The notes: generated by a model not told the origin, from the sequence alone. Counted from the stretch's first letter, positions 7,975 to 16,716 are shown. The stretch is DNA of 32,160 nt from Rhodospirillales bacterium (GCA_016793875.1 JAEULG010000239.1:1-32160), one strand, 5' to 3'. A program made the numbers and translations.

Positions 7975-8331
7975 ATGACGATCCGCCGCACCCTCCTCTA
8001 TTCCGCCCTCGCCGCCTGCCTGACCCCGGCCGCAGCTCCTCCGGCGTCCGCTGCCACAGGCTCCGCGTCCAGCAGCCCGGACCCCTCGTGCGTCTTCCTG
8101 CTGCCCGACAGCGGCGGCACCCTGCTGAACCGCTGCGAGACCTGCCGCGAGGTGACGATCGAGCGGACGCAGGGCGGCGAAAGCGCGCCCCTCGTCCGCG
8201 CGCTGATCGTGCCCGGACAGTCGCTCGCGCCGCTGCCGTTCCACGCCGCGGGCCGCATCCGCATCATCGGCGAGCGCGCCTGCCCGCCACCGCCGGGACA
8301 CGGCCCCCGCCAGACCGCCTTCGGGCAATAG
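7975..8331 (+). CDS. Small exported cysteine-containing protein, function unknown
   Basis: A 118-residue protein that I cannot assign to a named family. It begins with a basic n-region and alanine-rich hydrophobic stretch ending in PPASA-A, a likely signal peptidase I site near residue 26. The mature part of about 92 residues has four cysteines (one in PDPSCVF, a C-x-x-C pair in NRCETCREV, one in GERACPP), compatible with disulfides in the periplasm. The middle is beta-strand-like (TIERTQGG, then RALIVPGQSLAPLPF). AGGA lies nine bases before the ATG. It sits alone between the COG3146 gene and dapF. The signal peptide, cysteine pattern and high-GC codon use support a real gene. Confidence 0.7.
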   Translation: MTIRRTLLYSALAACLTPAAAPPASAATGSASSSPDPSCVFLLPDSGGTLLNRCETCREVTIERTQGGESAPLVRALIVPGQSLAPLPFHAAGRIRIIGERACPPPPGHGPRQTAFGQ

Positions 8332-8436
8332 ACGCTGTTGCCCCGGATCCCCCGGCGCTGCTGACAGCCGGTCAGCGGCGCCGAAGATTGGGCTCGGGGT
8401 GGACAGCGGGGGCCCGCCGGCCATATCAATGCCGGC

Positions 8437-9270
8437 ATGGGTCCGCTTTCCTTCGTCAAGATGCACGGTCTCGGCAACGACTTCGTCGTCGTCGATGCGC
8501 GCTCGCAGGCCTTCTCGCCCAAACCGGCACAGGTGCGGGCGCTTGCCGACCGACGTACGGGTGTCGGCTGCGACCAGCTCATCCTCGTCGAACCGGCGCG
8601 CAATCCGCTGGCCGATGCCTTCATGCGCATCCGCAATGCCGACGGCAGCGAAGTTGCCGCCTGTGGCAACGCCACCCGCTGCGTCGCCGCGCTGCTGATG
8701 CGCGAAAAGGGCGATCGCCACGCGATCGTCGAGACCGCCGCCGGGCTGCTCGATGCCGAAGCCACCGTCGACGGGCTGATCGGCGTCGATATGGGCCGGA
8801 TCTCCTTCGACTGGCGCGACATTCCGCTGGCCGAAGCGGTGGATACGCTGCATCTGCCGGTGGCGGTGGGGCCGCTGCGCGACGGTGTCGGCGTGAGCAT
8901 CGGCAACCCGCACGCCGTCTTCTTCGTCGATGACGCCGAGGCTGCGGCAATCGAACAGTTTGGGCCGCTGATCGAGCAGGACCCGCTGTTTCCCGAACGT
9001 ACCAACGTCGAAGCTGTGCAGGTGCTGGGCCCCAGACACCTTCGGCTGCGCGTCTGGGAGCGTGGGGCCGGCCTCACCCGCGCGTGCGGCACCGGCGCCT
9101 GCGCCGCCGCCGTCGCCGCCGCACGGCGCGGGCTGACCGACCGCAAAGTGGCCGTCGATCTGGACGGCGGAAGCCTTTCCATCGAGTGGCTGCGTGACGA
9201 CCATGTGCTCATGACCGGGCCGGTCGCAACGGCATTTACCGGCATTCTTGACCCATCGCTCGCCGGCTAG
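8437..9270 (+). CDS. dapF: Diaminopimelate epimerase
   Basis: Converts LL- to meso-diaminopimelate for lysine and peptidoglycan in the cytoplasm, by a PLP-independent two-cysteine mechanism. The 277-residue length is typical. It opens with FVKMHGLGNDFVVVD. Both catalytic cysteines are present: Cys76 in ACGNATRC and Cys217 in ACGTGACA. Substrate-binding segments RIRNADGSE, SIGNPHAVFFVDD and PERTNVEAV are intact. The stop is 4 bases before the mtaB start, so dapF, mtaB and ftsY look like one transcription unit. No clear Shine-Dalgarno sequence precedes the ATG. Confidence 0.98.
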   Translation: MGPLSFVKMHGLGNDFVVVDARSQAFSPKPAQVRALADRRTGVGCDQLILVEPARNPLADAFMRIRNADGSEVAACGNATRCVAALLMREKGDRHAIVETAAGLLDAEATVDGLIGVDMGRISFDWRDIPLAEAVDTLHLPVAVGPLRDGVGVSIGNPHAVFFVDDAEAAAIEQFGPLIEQDPLFPERTNVEAVQVLGPRHLRLRVWERGAGLTRACGTGACAAAVAAARRGLTDRKVAVDLDGGSLSIEWLRDDHVLMTGPVATAFTGILDPSLAG

Positions 9271-9274
9271 GGCT

Positions 9275-10516
9275 ATGCGCGAGCCCGTCGTCGTCACCCT
9301 CGGCTGCCGGCTCAATGCGTTCGAATCGGAGGTGATCCGTCGCGAGGCCGGAGCCGCCGGCCTCGATGCGGTCATCGTCAACACCTGCGCCGTCACCGGC
9401 GAGGCCGTCCGCCAAGCGCGGCAGACGATCCGCAAGCTGCGGCGCAGCCATCCGGACCGGCGTATCATCGTCACCGGCTGCGCCGCGCAGCTTGCGCCGC
9501 AGAGTTTCGCCGCGATGCCCGAAGTCGACCGCGTCCTCGGCAACATCGAGAAGCTGGATCCGGCGCGCCTGGCAGACGAGACTTCCGAGATCGCCGTTGC
9601 CGACATCATGACGGTGCGCGACACCGCTTCCCACCTGATCGACGGCTTCGAGGGACGGGCGCGCGCTTTCGTCGAGATTCAGCAGGGCTGCGATCACCGC
9701 TGCACCTTCTGCATCATCCCGTTCGCCCGCGGCCCCTCGCGCAGCATTCCCGAACCGCTGGTAGTCGCGCGGGTGCGCCGGCTGGTGACCGCCGGCTTCC
9801 GTGAAGTCGTGCTGACCGGCGTCGATATCTGCTCGTGGGGACGCGATCCCGACGGTGCGCCCGGCCTGGGGCGCCTCGCCGCGTCGATCCTGCGCGAGGT
9901 TCCCGAATTGCCGCGGCTGCGACTATCCAGCCTCGATCCTGCCGCCATCGACGAGGCGCTGTTCCACCTGCTGGCGGAAGAGCCGCGACTGATGCCGCAT
10001 CTGCACCTCAGCCTGCAGGCGATGGACAATCTGGTGCTGAAGCGGATGAAGCGCCGGCACGACCGGGCGCAGGCGTTCGATGTCGTCGCCCGCGCCCGGG
10101 CGGCCCGTCCCGACGTGGTTTTTGGCGCTGACCTGATCGCCGGCTTTCCCACCGAGAGCGAGGCGATGTTCGAAACCACCCGCGCCGCCGTCGCCGACCT
10201 CGGGCTGACCTGGCTGCACGTCTTTCCGTTTTCGCCGCGGCAGGGAACACCTGCCGCCCGGATGCCGCAGATTCCAATGCCGGTGCGGCGGGAGCGCGCC
10301 GCCCGGCTGCGCGCGGCGGGGGACGCAGCGCGCTCCCAATTCCTTGCCAGCCGGCTCGGCATGCGAGTCGAGGTGCTTGTTGAAGCGCCGGGAGCCGGCC
10401 GCTGCCCGTGGTACGCGCCGGTGGCGATGCCCCAGGGCGCGGAACCGGGCTCGCTGCTGCCGGTTCAGATCCGTGCCGCCGATTCCGAGCGGCTTTACGC
10501 GGAGATCATCCCGTGA
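9275..10516 (+). CDS. mtaB: tRNA t6A37 methylthiotransferase
   Basis: A radical-SAM enzyme that adds a methylthio group to N6-threonylcarbamoyladenosine at tRNA position 37. The 413 residues follow the methylthiotransferase layout. The N-terminal UPF0004 domain has cluster-binding cysteines in LGCRLN (Cys11), NTCAVT and TGCAAQ. The radical-SAM core has CDHRCTFC (Cys139, Cys143, Cys146) and later FGADLIAGFPTES, and a C-terminal TRAM-like region follows. The LGCRLNAFES opening and the gene position before ftsY match alphaproteobacterial MtaB rather than MiaB or RimO. I chose the ATG at 9275, 4 bases after dapF; nine more in-frame codons upstream would overlap dapF. Its TGA overlaps the GTG start of ftsY in a GTGA junction. 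Confidence 0.95.
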   Translation: MREPVVVTLGCRLNAFESEVIRREAGAAGLDAVIVNTCAVTGEAVRQARQTIRKLRRSHPDRRIIVTGCAAQLAPQSFAAMPEVDRVLGNIEKLDPARLADETSEIAVADIMTVRDTASHLIDGFEGRARAFVEIQQGCDHRCTFCIIPFARGPSRSIPEPLVVARVRRLVTAGFREVVLTGVDICSWGRDPDGAPGLGRLAASILREVPELPRLRLSSLDPAAIDEALFHLLAEEPRLMPHLHLSLQAMDNLVLKRMKRRHDRAQAFDVVARARAARPDVVFGADLIAGFPTESEAMFETTRAAVADLGLTWLHVFPFSPRQGTPAARMPQIPMPVRRERAARLRAAGDAARSQFLASRLGMRVEVLVEAPGAGRCPWYAPVAMPQGAEPGSLLPVQIRAADSERLYAEIIP

Positions 10517-12048
10517 ACGACGATACTTTCGCGCCATCCGAGAAACGCGGCTGGGTCCGTCGCCTGTTCGGGCGCGGCAAGAAGACCGGAGACGAAGCCG
10601 CGCCGCCGCAGGACGGGGCGGCGGAAACCGACGCCTGGGCCGAGCCGGCGCTGCAGGAACCGCCGTCGCCGGTTCCGGAGCAAGTGCCGGAGCCGGGTCC
10701 CGACCTGCCGCCACCACCGCCGGACCTGCCGGAACCCTCGCCCGAGCCGCCGATCCCGGCGCCGGGCCCGGACCTGATCCCGCCGCCGGATGCACCCGGG
10801 CCGGAGATGCCGGCACCGCCGGAACCGGCGCCGGAACTGCCGGTGCCTGGCCCGTCGGAGCCGGAACTGCCGGGCGCACCGCCGCCCGACATCATCCCGC
10901 CGCCGGCGGAGCCCGGCCCGGAGATGCCGCCGCCGCCGCCCTACACGCCGGAAATCCCCCGGCCGACCGGGCCGGACGTGGTGCCGCCGATGATGCCGCC
11001 GCCGCTCGTACCCGATCCCGACGGGATGCCGGCACCGGTGATGAGCCGAGCCGAGGTGCAGGCGGAGTGGATCGAGCGGCGGGCGCGCGAACTGCGCGAC
11101 CGGCTGGAGGAAGAGGAGGCGGCGCAGCGCACCGGCTGGCTGGGGCGGCTCAGGCGCGGGCTCAGCCGCTCCTCCAACAAGCTGGCGGGCGGGATCGGCG
11201 ACCTGTTCAGCAAGCGCAAGCTTGACGATGACGCCCTGGAGGAACTGGAGGAACTGCTGATAACCGGCGATCTCGGCGTCGAGACCGCCGGCCGGCTGAC
11301 CCGGGCGCTCGCCGACGCGCGATTTGGCGACGAGGTCACCGGCGAGGAAGTGCGGACCGCCCTTGCCGAGGAGGTGGCGAAGGTGCTGGAGCCGGTGGCC
11401 CAGACCATCGCCATCAACGATTCCTACCGGCCCCACGTGATCCTCGTCTGCGGCGTTAACGGCAGCGGCAAGACGACGACCATCGCCAAGCTGGCGCACC
11501 TGTTCCGCACCGTCGGCTTCGAGGTGATGCTGGCAGCGGGCGATACCTTCCGCGCCGCCGCCATCGAGCAGCTGCAGATCTGGGGCGAGCGCACCGGCTG
11601 CACGGTCGTCGCCCGGCCGCAGGGCGCCGATGCCGCCAGCCTCGCCTTCGAGGCCTACGAACAGGCGAAGGCCGCGGGATCACACGTTTTGTTGATCGAC
11701 ACCGCCGGCCGCCTGCAGAATAAGGCGCACCTGATGTCGGAGCTGCAGAAGATCTGCCGCGTGCTAAAAAAACTCGATGAGCGGGCACCGCACGACTGCC
11801 TGCTGGTGCTCGACGCCAGCGTCGGCCAGAACGCCCATAATCAGGTGGAAGTGTTCCGCGACATGGTCAATGTGACCGGACTTGCCGTTACTAAGCTCGA
11901 TGGTTCGGCGAAAGGCGGCGTTGTCGTCGCACTTGCCGACCGCTTCAAGTTGCCGGTCTACGCCATCGGCGTGGGTGAAGGGCGGGACGACATGCGCGCC
12001 TTCGAGGCACGCGCCTATGCCCGCTCGCTGCTTGGCCTCGGCGCCTGA
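10513..12048 (+). CDS. ftsY: Signal recognition particle receptor FtsY, with long proline-rich insert
   Basis: The SRP receptor GTPase docks ribosome-SRP complexes at the inner membrane. It starts with GTG inside the mtaB stop (GTGA overlap). Residues 1-30 are basic (KRGWVRRLFGRGKK), fitting a membrane-binding helix. Residues about 45-176 are almost entirely P, E, D, A and hydrophobics in PEPxP- and PPPD-like units. A charged helix (RAEVQAEWIERRARELRDRL) leads into the NG domain. GTPase elements are GVNGSGKTTT (314-323, P-loop), GDTFRAAAIEQLQ, DTAGRLQNKAHLM, TKLDGSAKGG and the closing IGVGEGRDDMRAFEA. The 511-residue total is long for an alphaproteobacterial FtsY (often 310-450), and the excess is the proline-rich segment. 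A small hairpin follows the stop. Confidence 0.97.
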   Translation: MNDDTFAPSEKRGWVRRLFGRGKKTGDEAAPPQDGAAETDAWAEPALQEPPSPVPEQVPEPGPDLPPPPPDLPEPSPEPPIPAPGPDLIPPPDAPGPEMPAPPEPAPELPVPGPSEPELPGAPPPDIIPPPAEPGPEMPPPPPYTPEIPRPTGPDVVPPMMPPPLVPDPDGMPAPVMSRAEVQAEWIERRARELRDRLEEEEAAQRTGWLGRLRRGLSRSSNKLAGGIGDLFSKRKLDDDALEELEELLITGDLGVETAGRLTRALADARFGDEVTGEEVRTALAEEVAKVLEPVAQTIAINDSYRPHVILVCGVNGSGKTTTIAKLAHLFRTVGFEVMLAAGDTFRAAAIEQLQIWGERTGCTVVARPQGADAASLAFEAYEQAKAAGSHVLLIDTAGRLQNKAHLMSELQKICRVLKKLDERAPHDCLLVLDASVGQNAHNQVEVFRDMVNVTGLAVTKLDGSAKGGVVVALADRFKLPVYAIGVGEGRDDMRAFEARAYARSLLGLGA

Positions 12049-12049
12049 A

Positions 12050-12071
12050 GGAAAGCCATCCCTCGCTTTCC
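12050..12071 (+). terminator. Hairpin directly after ftsY
   Basis: GGAAAGC and GCTTTCC form a perfect 7-base stem with an 8-base loop, 1 base after the ftsY stop. The T-rich stretch that follows is interrupted (GTTTGTTATTATACT, about 9 bases later). It is a plausible but weak intrinsic terminator for the dapF-mtaB-ftsY unit. Confidence 0.4.
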
Positions 12072-12163
12072 ATTCATCCGGTTTGTTATTATACTCTCCC
12101 TACTTTTCCTCCAATAATGGTACCGCTCGTTTGGCCAATCGCGTGTTCAACGATGCACGAGCG

Positions 12164-13534
12164 ATGTTGATCCGGCTTGCTGCCTTCGTTTTCGGCCGGC
12201 CTGTCGGCCGGCGGCTACCGACCCGTATTCGTGACGCCATTCAGCACCAGCAGGTGGACGCCGAGATTCTCATCGGCTGGACGCAACTGCTGCTGATCCT
12301 GTTCTTTTTCTCGCTTTTTCTGTTTCTGCCGCGCCCCGAGGAGGCGCCCTTCCAGGCGGTCCCGTGGGCACTCAGCGCTTTTCTGGTGTTCACCTTGATC
12401 CGCCTTGGCCTCGCGTACCGGCAGGTGATCGTCGGCTGGCTGCTGGGCGGGCTGGTGATCCTCGATATGAGCCTGCTGCTGCTGCTGATCTGGTCGTTCC
12501 ATATCCAGTACATGCAGCCGGCGGGATTTTCCCTGAAGTCGCCGACCCTGCACTACGTCTTCCTGTTCATCGCGCTGCGCACGCTGCGCTTCGATCCGAC
12601 CTATGTCGTGGTCGCCGGTGCCACCGCGGCCGCCGGCTGGGCGGTGCTGGTGCTCTTGGCGCTGTCCGAGCCATCGCTGACGACAACCGTCACCACTGAC
12701 TACGCCCACTACCTCATCTCCAACAGCATCCTGATCGGCGCCGAGATCGACAAGATCCTCTGCATCCTGCTGGTCACGGCGGTCCTCGCCATCGCCATCG
12801 TCCGCGCCCGCGGGCTGCTGACGCAGTCGGTGGCCGATGCGACGGTCGCCCGGGAACTCAGCCGGTTCGTCGCGCCTGAAGTGGCCGACCACGTGGCGCG
12901 TGCCGAACGCGCCGTCGAGCCCGGCGACGGCGAGGTGATCACCGCCAGCATCCTCTTCTGCGACATCCAGGGGTTCTCCACCATCGCCGAGAAGATCAGC
13001 CCCGACCGGCTGATGCACACCCTCAATGCCTATTTCGCGGCCATATCGGAGGTAGTCGACCGCCACGGCGGGACGATCACGGCGTACCAGGGCGACGCGA
13101 TCCTGATCGGCTTCAATACCGCCAAGCCCGATCCGCACCACGCCGCCAATGCGCTGCGCTGCGCGCTGGACATCCAGCGGATGGTGGCGCGGCAGCGCTT
13201 CGGCGAGAACTTGGCGCTGAGAACCCGATGCGGCATCAACACCGGGCGACTGGTCGCGGGCGCCGTCGGGACCCGCGAGCGGCTGCTGTTCACCGTCTAC
13301 GGCGACGAGGTCAACATCGCCGCCCGGCTGGAGCAGCTCAACAAAACGTTCGGCACCTGGGTGCTGGCCAGCGAGCAGACGGTCTCGGCTGCCGGGCCGG
13401 GGTTCAGTTGCCGGTCGATGGGCGAGGTGCAGGTGCGCGGACGCTCCCGGCCGGTCGAGGTCTATGCCGTGGAAGCAGCGGCTGAGATGATCACCGCCAC
13501 AGCATCGACGGACCGGGTGGCGGGCCTGCCCTAA
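12164..13534 (+). CDS. Membrane-bound class III adenylate/guanylate cyclase
   Basis: About 456 residues. The N-terminal 230 residues hold five to six membrane helices (LLLILFFFSLFLFL; VIVGWLLGGLVIL; ILCILLVTAVLAIAIV among them). A short coiled linker follows (RELSRFVAPEVADHV), then a class III cyclase catalytic domain at about 260-430. Both metal-binding aspartates are present: Asp267 in FCDIQGFS and Asp311 in YQGDAILIGFN. The transition-state Asn and Arg are in VNIAARLEQLN. The adenine-selecting Lys found four residues before the second Asp in canonical enzymes is Ala307; the partner position has Thr377 (FTVYGD). The product, cAMP or cGMP, cannot be decided from sequence. The start is uncertain: TTG 12131 and GTG 12143 are also in frame. 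The 3' end overlaps the convergent NUDIX gene by 4 bases. Confidence 0.9.
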   Translation: MLIRLAAFVFGRPVGRRLPTRIRDAIQHQQVDAEILIGWTQLLLILFFFSLFLFLPRPEEAPFQAVPWALSAFLVFTLIRLGLAYRQVIVGWLLGGLVILDMSLLLLLIWSFHIQYMQPAGFSLKSPTLHYVFLFIALRTLRFDPTYVVVAGATAAAGWAVLVLLALSEPSLTTTVTTDYAHYLISNSILIGAEIDKILCILLVTAVLAIAIVRARGLLTQSVADATVARELSRFVAPEVADHVARAERAVEPGDGEVITASILFCDIQGFSTIAEKISPDRLMHTLNAYFAAISEVVDRHGGTITAYQGDAILIGFNTAKPDPHHAANALRCALDIQRMVARQRFGENLALRTRCGINTGRLVAGAVGTRERLLFTVYGDEVNIAARLEQLNKTFGTWVLASEQTVSAAGPGFSCRSMGEVQVRGRSRPVEVYAVEAAAEMITATASTDRVAGLP

Positions 13535-14070
13535 CCGGCCGCAGAGCGGGCCGGCGCGGCCGGCTTGCGGGCCGCGAACACGGCCGGCGGATCACCGTTC
13601 CGGAAGCAATCGAGCGACCAGCGGACGGACGGGAAAGCAAGTTGATCCCAGGGGATGTCGTCCCAGGCAAACAGCGCCACCGCTTCGCTCTCGATGCCGG
13701 GCGCAAATTCCGGCGCCCGCATCGACGCCCGATAGATGATGTTTACTTGGTTGATGTGGGGAATCTCGTAGATGCCGAGCAGGCTCTCCACCGTCACCTC
13801 TGCCTGCGCTTCTTCCCAGACCTCGCGGACGGCACCTTCCGCGGTGGATTCGCCCAGCTCCATGAAGCCGGCGGGATAGGTCCACAGCCCGCACGCCGGC
13901 GCGATCGCCCGCTTGCACAGCAGGATCGAGGACTGCCACCAGCACACCGCCCCCACGACAATCTTCGGATTGTGGTACTCGATGTAGCCGCAGTCCGGGC
14001 AGACAAGTCGCGTCCGGTTGTCACCTTCCGGCACGATCTCGATCGAGGGGCCAAGCCGCTTCTCGGTCAT
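13531..14070 (-). CDS. NUDIX hydrolase with N-terminal CPDC segment
   Basis: NUDIX enzymes hydrolyse nucleoside diphosphates linked to another group. The 179-residue protein has a short N-terminal segment RLVCPDCGYIEYHNPKIVVG, a remnant or half of a zinc ribbon as in NudC-like proteins, with only one Cys pair. The NUDIX box is at residues 68-90: G-x5-E (Gly68, Glu74), then REVWEEAQA (82-90). Catalytic Glu residues are intact, but the usual glycine near the end of the box is Gln89. The substrate is unknown. The ATG at 14068-14070 was chosen over a codon 12 residues upstream because the protein then begins MTEKRLGPS, typical for the group. It lies 65 bases after the diguanylate cyclase gene on the same strand and may share its transcript. 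Confidence 0.9.
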   Translation of the reverse strand: MTEKRLGPSIEIVPEGDNRTRLVCPDCGYIEYHNPKIVVGAVCWWQSSILLCKRAIAPACGLWTYPAGFMELGESTAEGAVREVWEEAQAEVTVESLLGIYEIPHINQVNIIYRASMRAPEFAPGIESEAVALFAWDDIPWDQLAFPSVRWSLDCFRNGDPPAVFAARKPAAPARSAAG

Positions 14071-14135
14071 GGGCGAGAGTGTGGCTTCGCTGGTCCGCCG
14101 AAGCAAGTGCGCGCACCGTCCGCGCCTTGCCGCCG

Positions 14136-15113
14136 TTATCGCCTTCCTCGTTCAGACCCGCCGGCCAGCGGAGTGCCGGCCCCGGGGCTGCTGTTCTCCG
14201 ACCAGACGTGCAACCGGTTGCGACCGTCGCGCTTGGCTGCATACATCGCAAAGTCGGCGCGTTCGATCGAGGCGGCGACCGGCTCGCCCGGAAGAAGCGG
14301 AGCGATGCCGAAGGAGGCGGTGACGCGCAGAACCTCGCTGCCGAACGGCACCTTCAGCGCGGCGATGCCACGCCGCAGCCGATCGACGATGGGCAGGGCC
14401 TGTTCCGGTCCGGCATTGGGGAGCACCAGCAGGAATTCCTCACCGCCGTACCGACAAACCTGGTCGTAGCGGCGCAGGTTGCGCCGAAAGTAGGCGGACA
14501 CAGCCTCCAGCACGGCGTCCCCGGCGTGATGACCCCAGCTATCGTTCACCACCTTGAAATGGTCGAGATCGACCATGCACAGGCTGGTGGCGCCGCCGCT
14601 CCGCTGCACACGCTGATGTTCCTCCTGCAACCGTGGCAGCAGGGCATGGCGCGTGGCAATGCCAGTGAGCGGATCGGTGTTGCGCAGCAGGTCCCACAGC
14701 TCCTTGACCAGGGCCTCCAGATTTTTGTCCAGGCGAGACGTCGCTTCGGCGAAGGCTTCGTATTCGGGACGAGCGATCGCCCGGCCGGCTTCGACGGCGC
14801 CGCAAAGGGCGCGCGCCCGCGTCCGCACCTCCGCATACTGGTGCATCGCCTCCTGATATTCGGGGCGTCGGCGAATGAATTCGTTGCTCTCCTCGAGGAA
14901 CCACCCGCCGAGATCGCCGTGCGGACCCGGATCGCGGTTCAGTTCGCGGCAGCTCTCGACCGACCGGCAGACGAGTGCAGAGTGGACCTGCTGAATCCAC
15001 AGCCTGTGCGCGTGCAGCGATGGCGCCAGTCGGTTCACGATGCGCTCGGCATCCGGCAGGCTGAAAGTGGGTGGGGGGACTTCCCGGTCCCCCTGCGGTA
15101 GGTCCGCCGACAT
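14136..15113 (-). CDS. Diguanylate cyclase with CZB-like N-terminal domain
   Basis: Makes cyclic di-GMP from two GTP. The 325-residue protein ends in a GGDEF domain: TDPLTGIATRHALL at its start, MVDLDHFKVVNDSWGHHAGD, and RYGGEEFLLVLP with active-site GGEEF at 223-227. An intact inhibitory RxxD site is at 214-217, five residues upstream. Residues about 25-130 are helical and resemble the zinc-binding CZB domain of E. coli DgcZ: an AHxxW motif at 35-39, a GGW at 69-71 in place of the FGRW region, and a His at 91. The Cys ligand and the last His of the DgcZ site have no counterpart, so zinc binding is doubtful. No membrane segment is seen. The ATG at 15111-15113 has GAGG upstream; a TTG 17 codons earlier is less likely. 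Confidence 0.92.
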   Translation of the reverse strand: MSADLPQGDREVPPPTFSLPDAERIVNRLAPSLHAHRLWIQQVHSALVCRSVESCRELNRDPGPHGDLGGWFLEESNEFIRRRPEYQEAMHQYAEVRTRARALCGAVEAGRAIARPEYEAFAEATSRLDKNLEALVKELWDLLRNTDPLTGIATRHALLPRLQEEHQRVQRSGGATSLCMVDLDHFKVVNDSWGHHAGDAVLEAVSAYFRRNLRRYDQVCRYGGEEFLLVLPNAGPEQALPIVDRLRRGIAALKVPFGSEVLRVTASFGIAPLLPGEPVAASIERADFAMYAAKRDGRNRLHVWSENSSPGAGTPLAGGSERGRR

Positions 15114-15300
15114 CTGCGCCTCAAGATCACCTGCTGCCCCCACGGGCGGCGGGACTCTAGCCAAGCGCGCGCGGCCCGGGGAAGGGTAACGAGCGCCGTG
15201 TCATGATGTCGTTGCCGCTCCAAGAATGGCAGCAATTCCTCAGATGAGGCAAGCCAGACCGCTCTTCGGACAGGTTAAGTGTTGATGACGGCGGCACCGG

Positions 15301-15316
15301 GGTTGCGCGCGCAACC
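15301..15316. promoter_or_regulatory. Perfect 16-base palindrome upstream of pgk
   Basis: GGTTGCGCGCGCAACC reads the same on both strands. It lies 10 bases upstream of a promoter-like -35 element and about 207 bases before the pgk start. The position suits an activator or repressor site for pgk; the binding protein is not evident. Confidence 0.4.
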
Positions 15317-15325
15317 TGCCGGCGC

Positions 15326-15354
15326 TTGCCTTTTGCGGTCGATCTTCGCATAAA
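15326..15354 (+). promoter_or_regulatory. Candidate sigma-70 promoter for pgk
   Basis: TTGCCT (15326-15331) and CATAAA (15349-15354) are separated by 17 bases, matching the -35/-10 geometry with 4 of 6 consensus bases each. Transcription would start near 15361, leaving a leader of about 160 bases before pgk. Confidence 0.45.
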
Positions 15355-15522
15355 GCGCCATCGCAGGCTCCGGTGGCAGCGCCGTTGTTTCCGGGCGGAC
15401 CGGACCACCCGGAAGGTCAGCAACAACGATCGCGCAGGGATGCGGCCCGACGCGGCATCATCCGCCGCCGGCCGCCCCTATCAGGGTCTCGCCGAACCAG
15501 CTTTGAGGGAGGTTGCGCAACC

Positions 15523-16716
<1,194 letters not shown>

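Larger units (their letters stand above)
15114..15522. other. Divergent gap between the diguanylate cyclase and pgk
   Basis: 409 bases with no convincing gene. An 89-codon minus-strand frame at 15157-15426 is rich in Arg and Ser, matches nothing I know and has the look of a GC-driven shadow. The gap does contain a palindrome at 15301-15316, a promoter-like pair at 15326-15354 and the pgk ribosome binding site at about 15506-15513. Confidence 0.7.

Noticed and set aside
7774..9624. 616-codon minus-strand open frame
   Set aside because: It lies antisense to the COG3146 gene, the small exported protein gene, dapF and the start of mtaB, and has no recognisable motif.
12049..12163. Possible tRNA or small RNA in the gap after ftsY
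   Set aside because: No cloverleaf or conserved T-loop sequence is visible; only a short hairpin and AT-rich bases are present.
15157..15426. 89-codon minus-strand frame upstream of the diguanylate cyclase
   Set aside because: Very Arg/Ser-rich, no motif, lies over the pgk promoter region; best explained as a random frame in GC-rich DNA.
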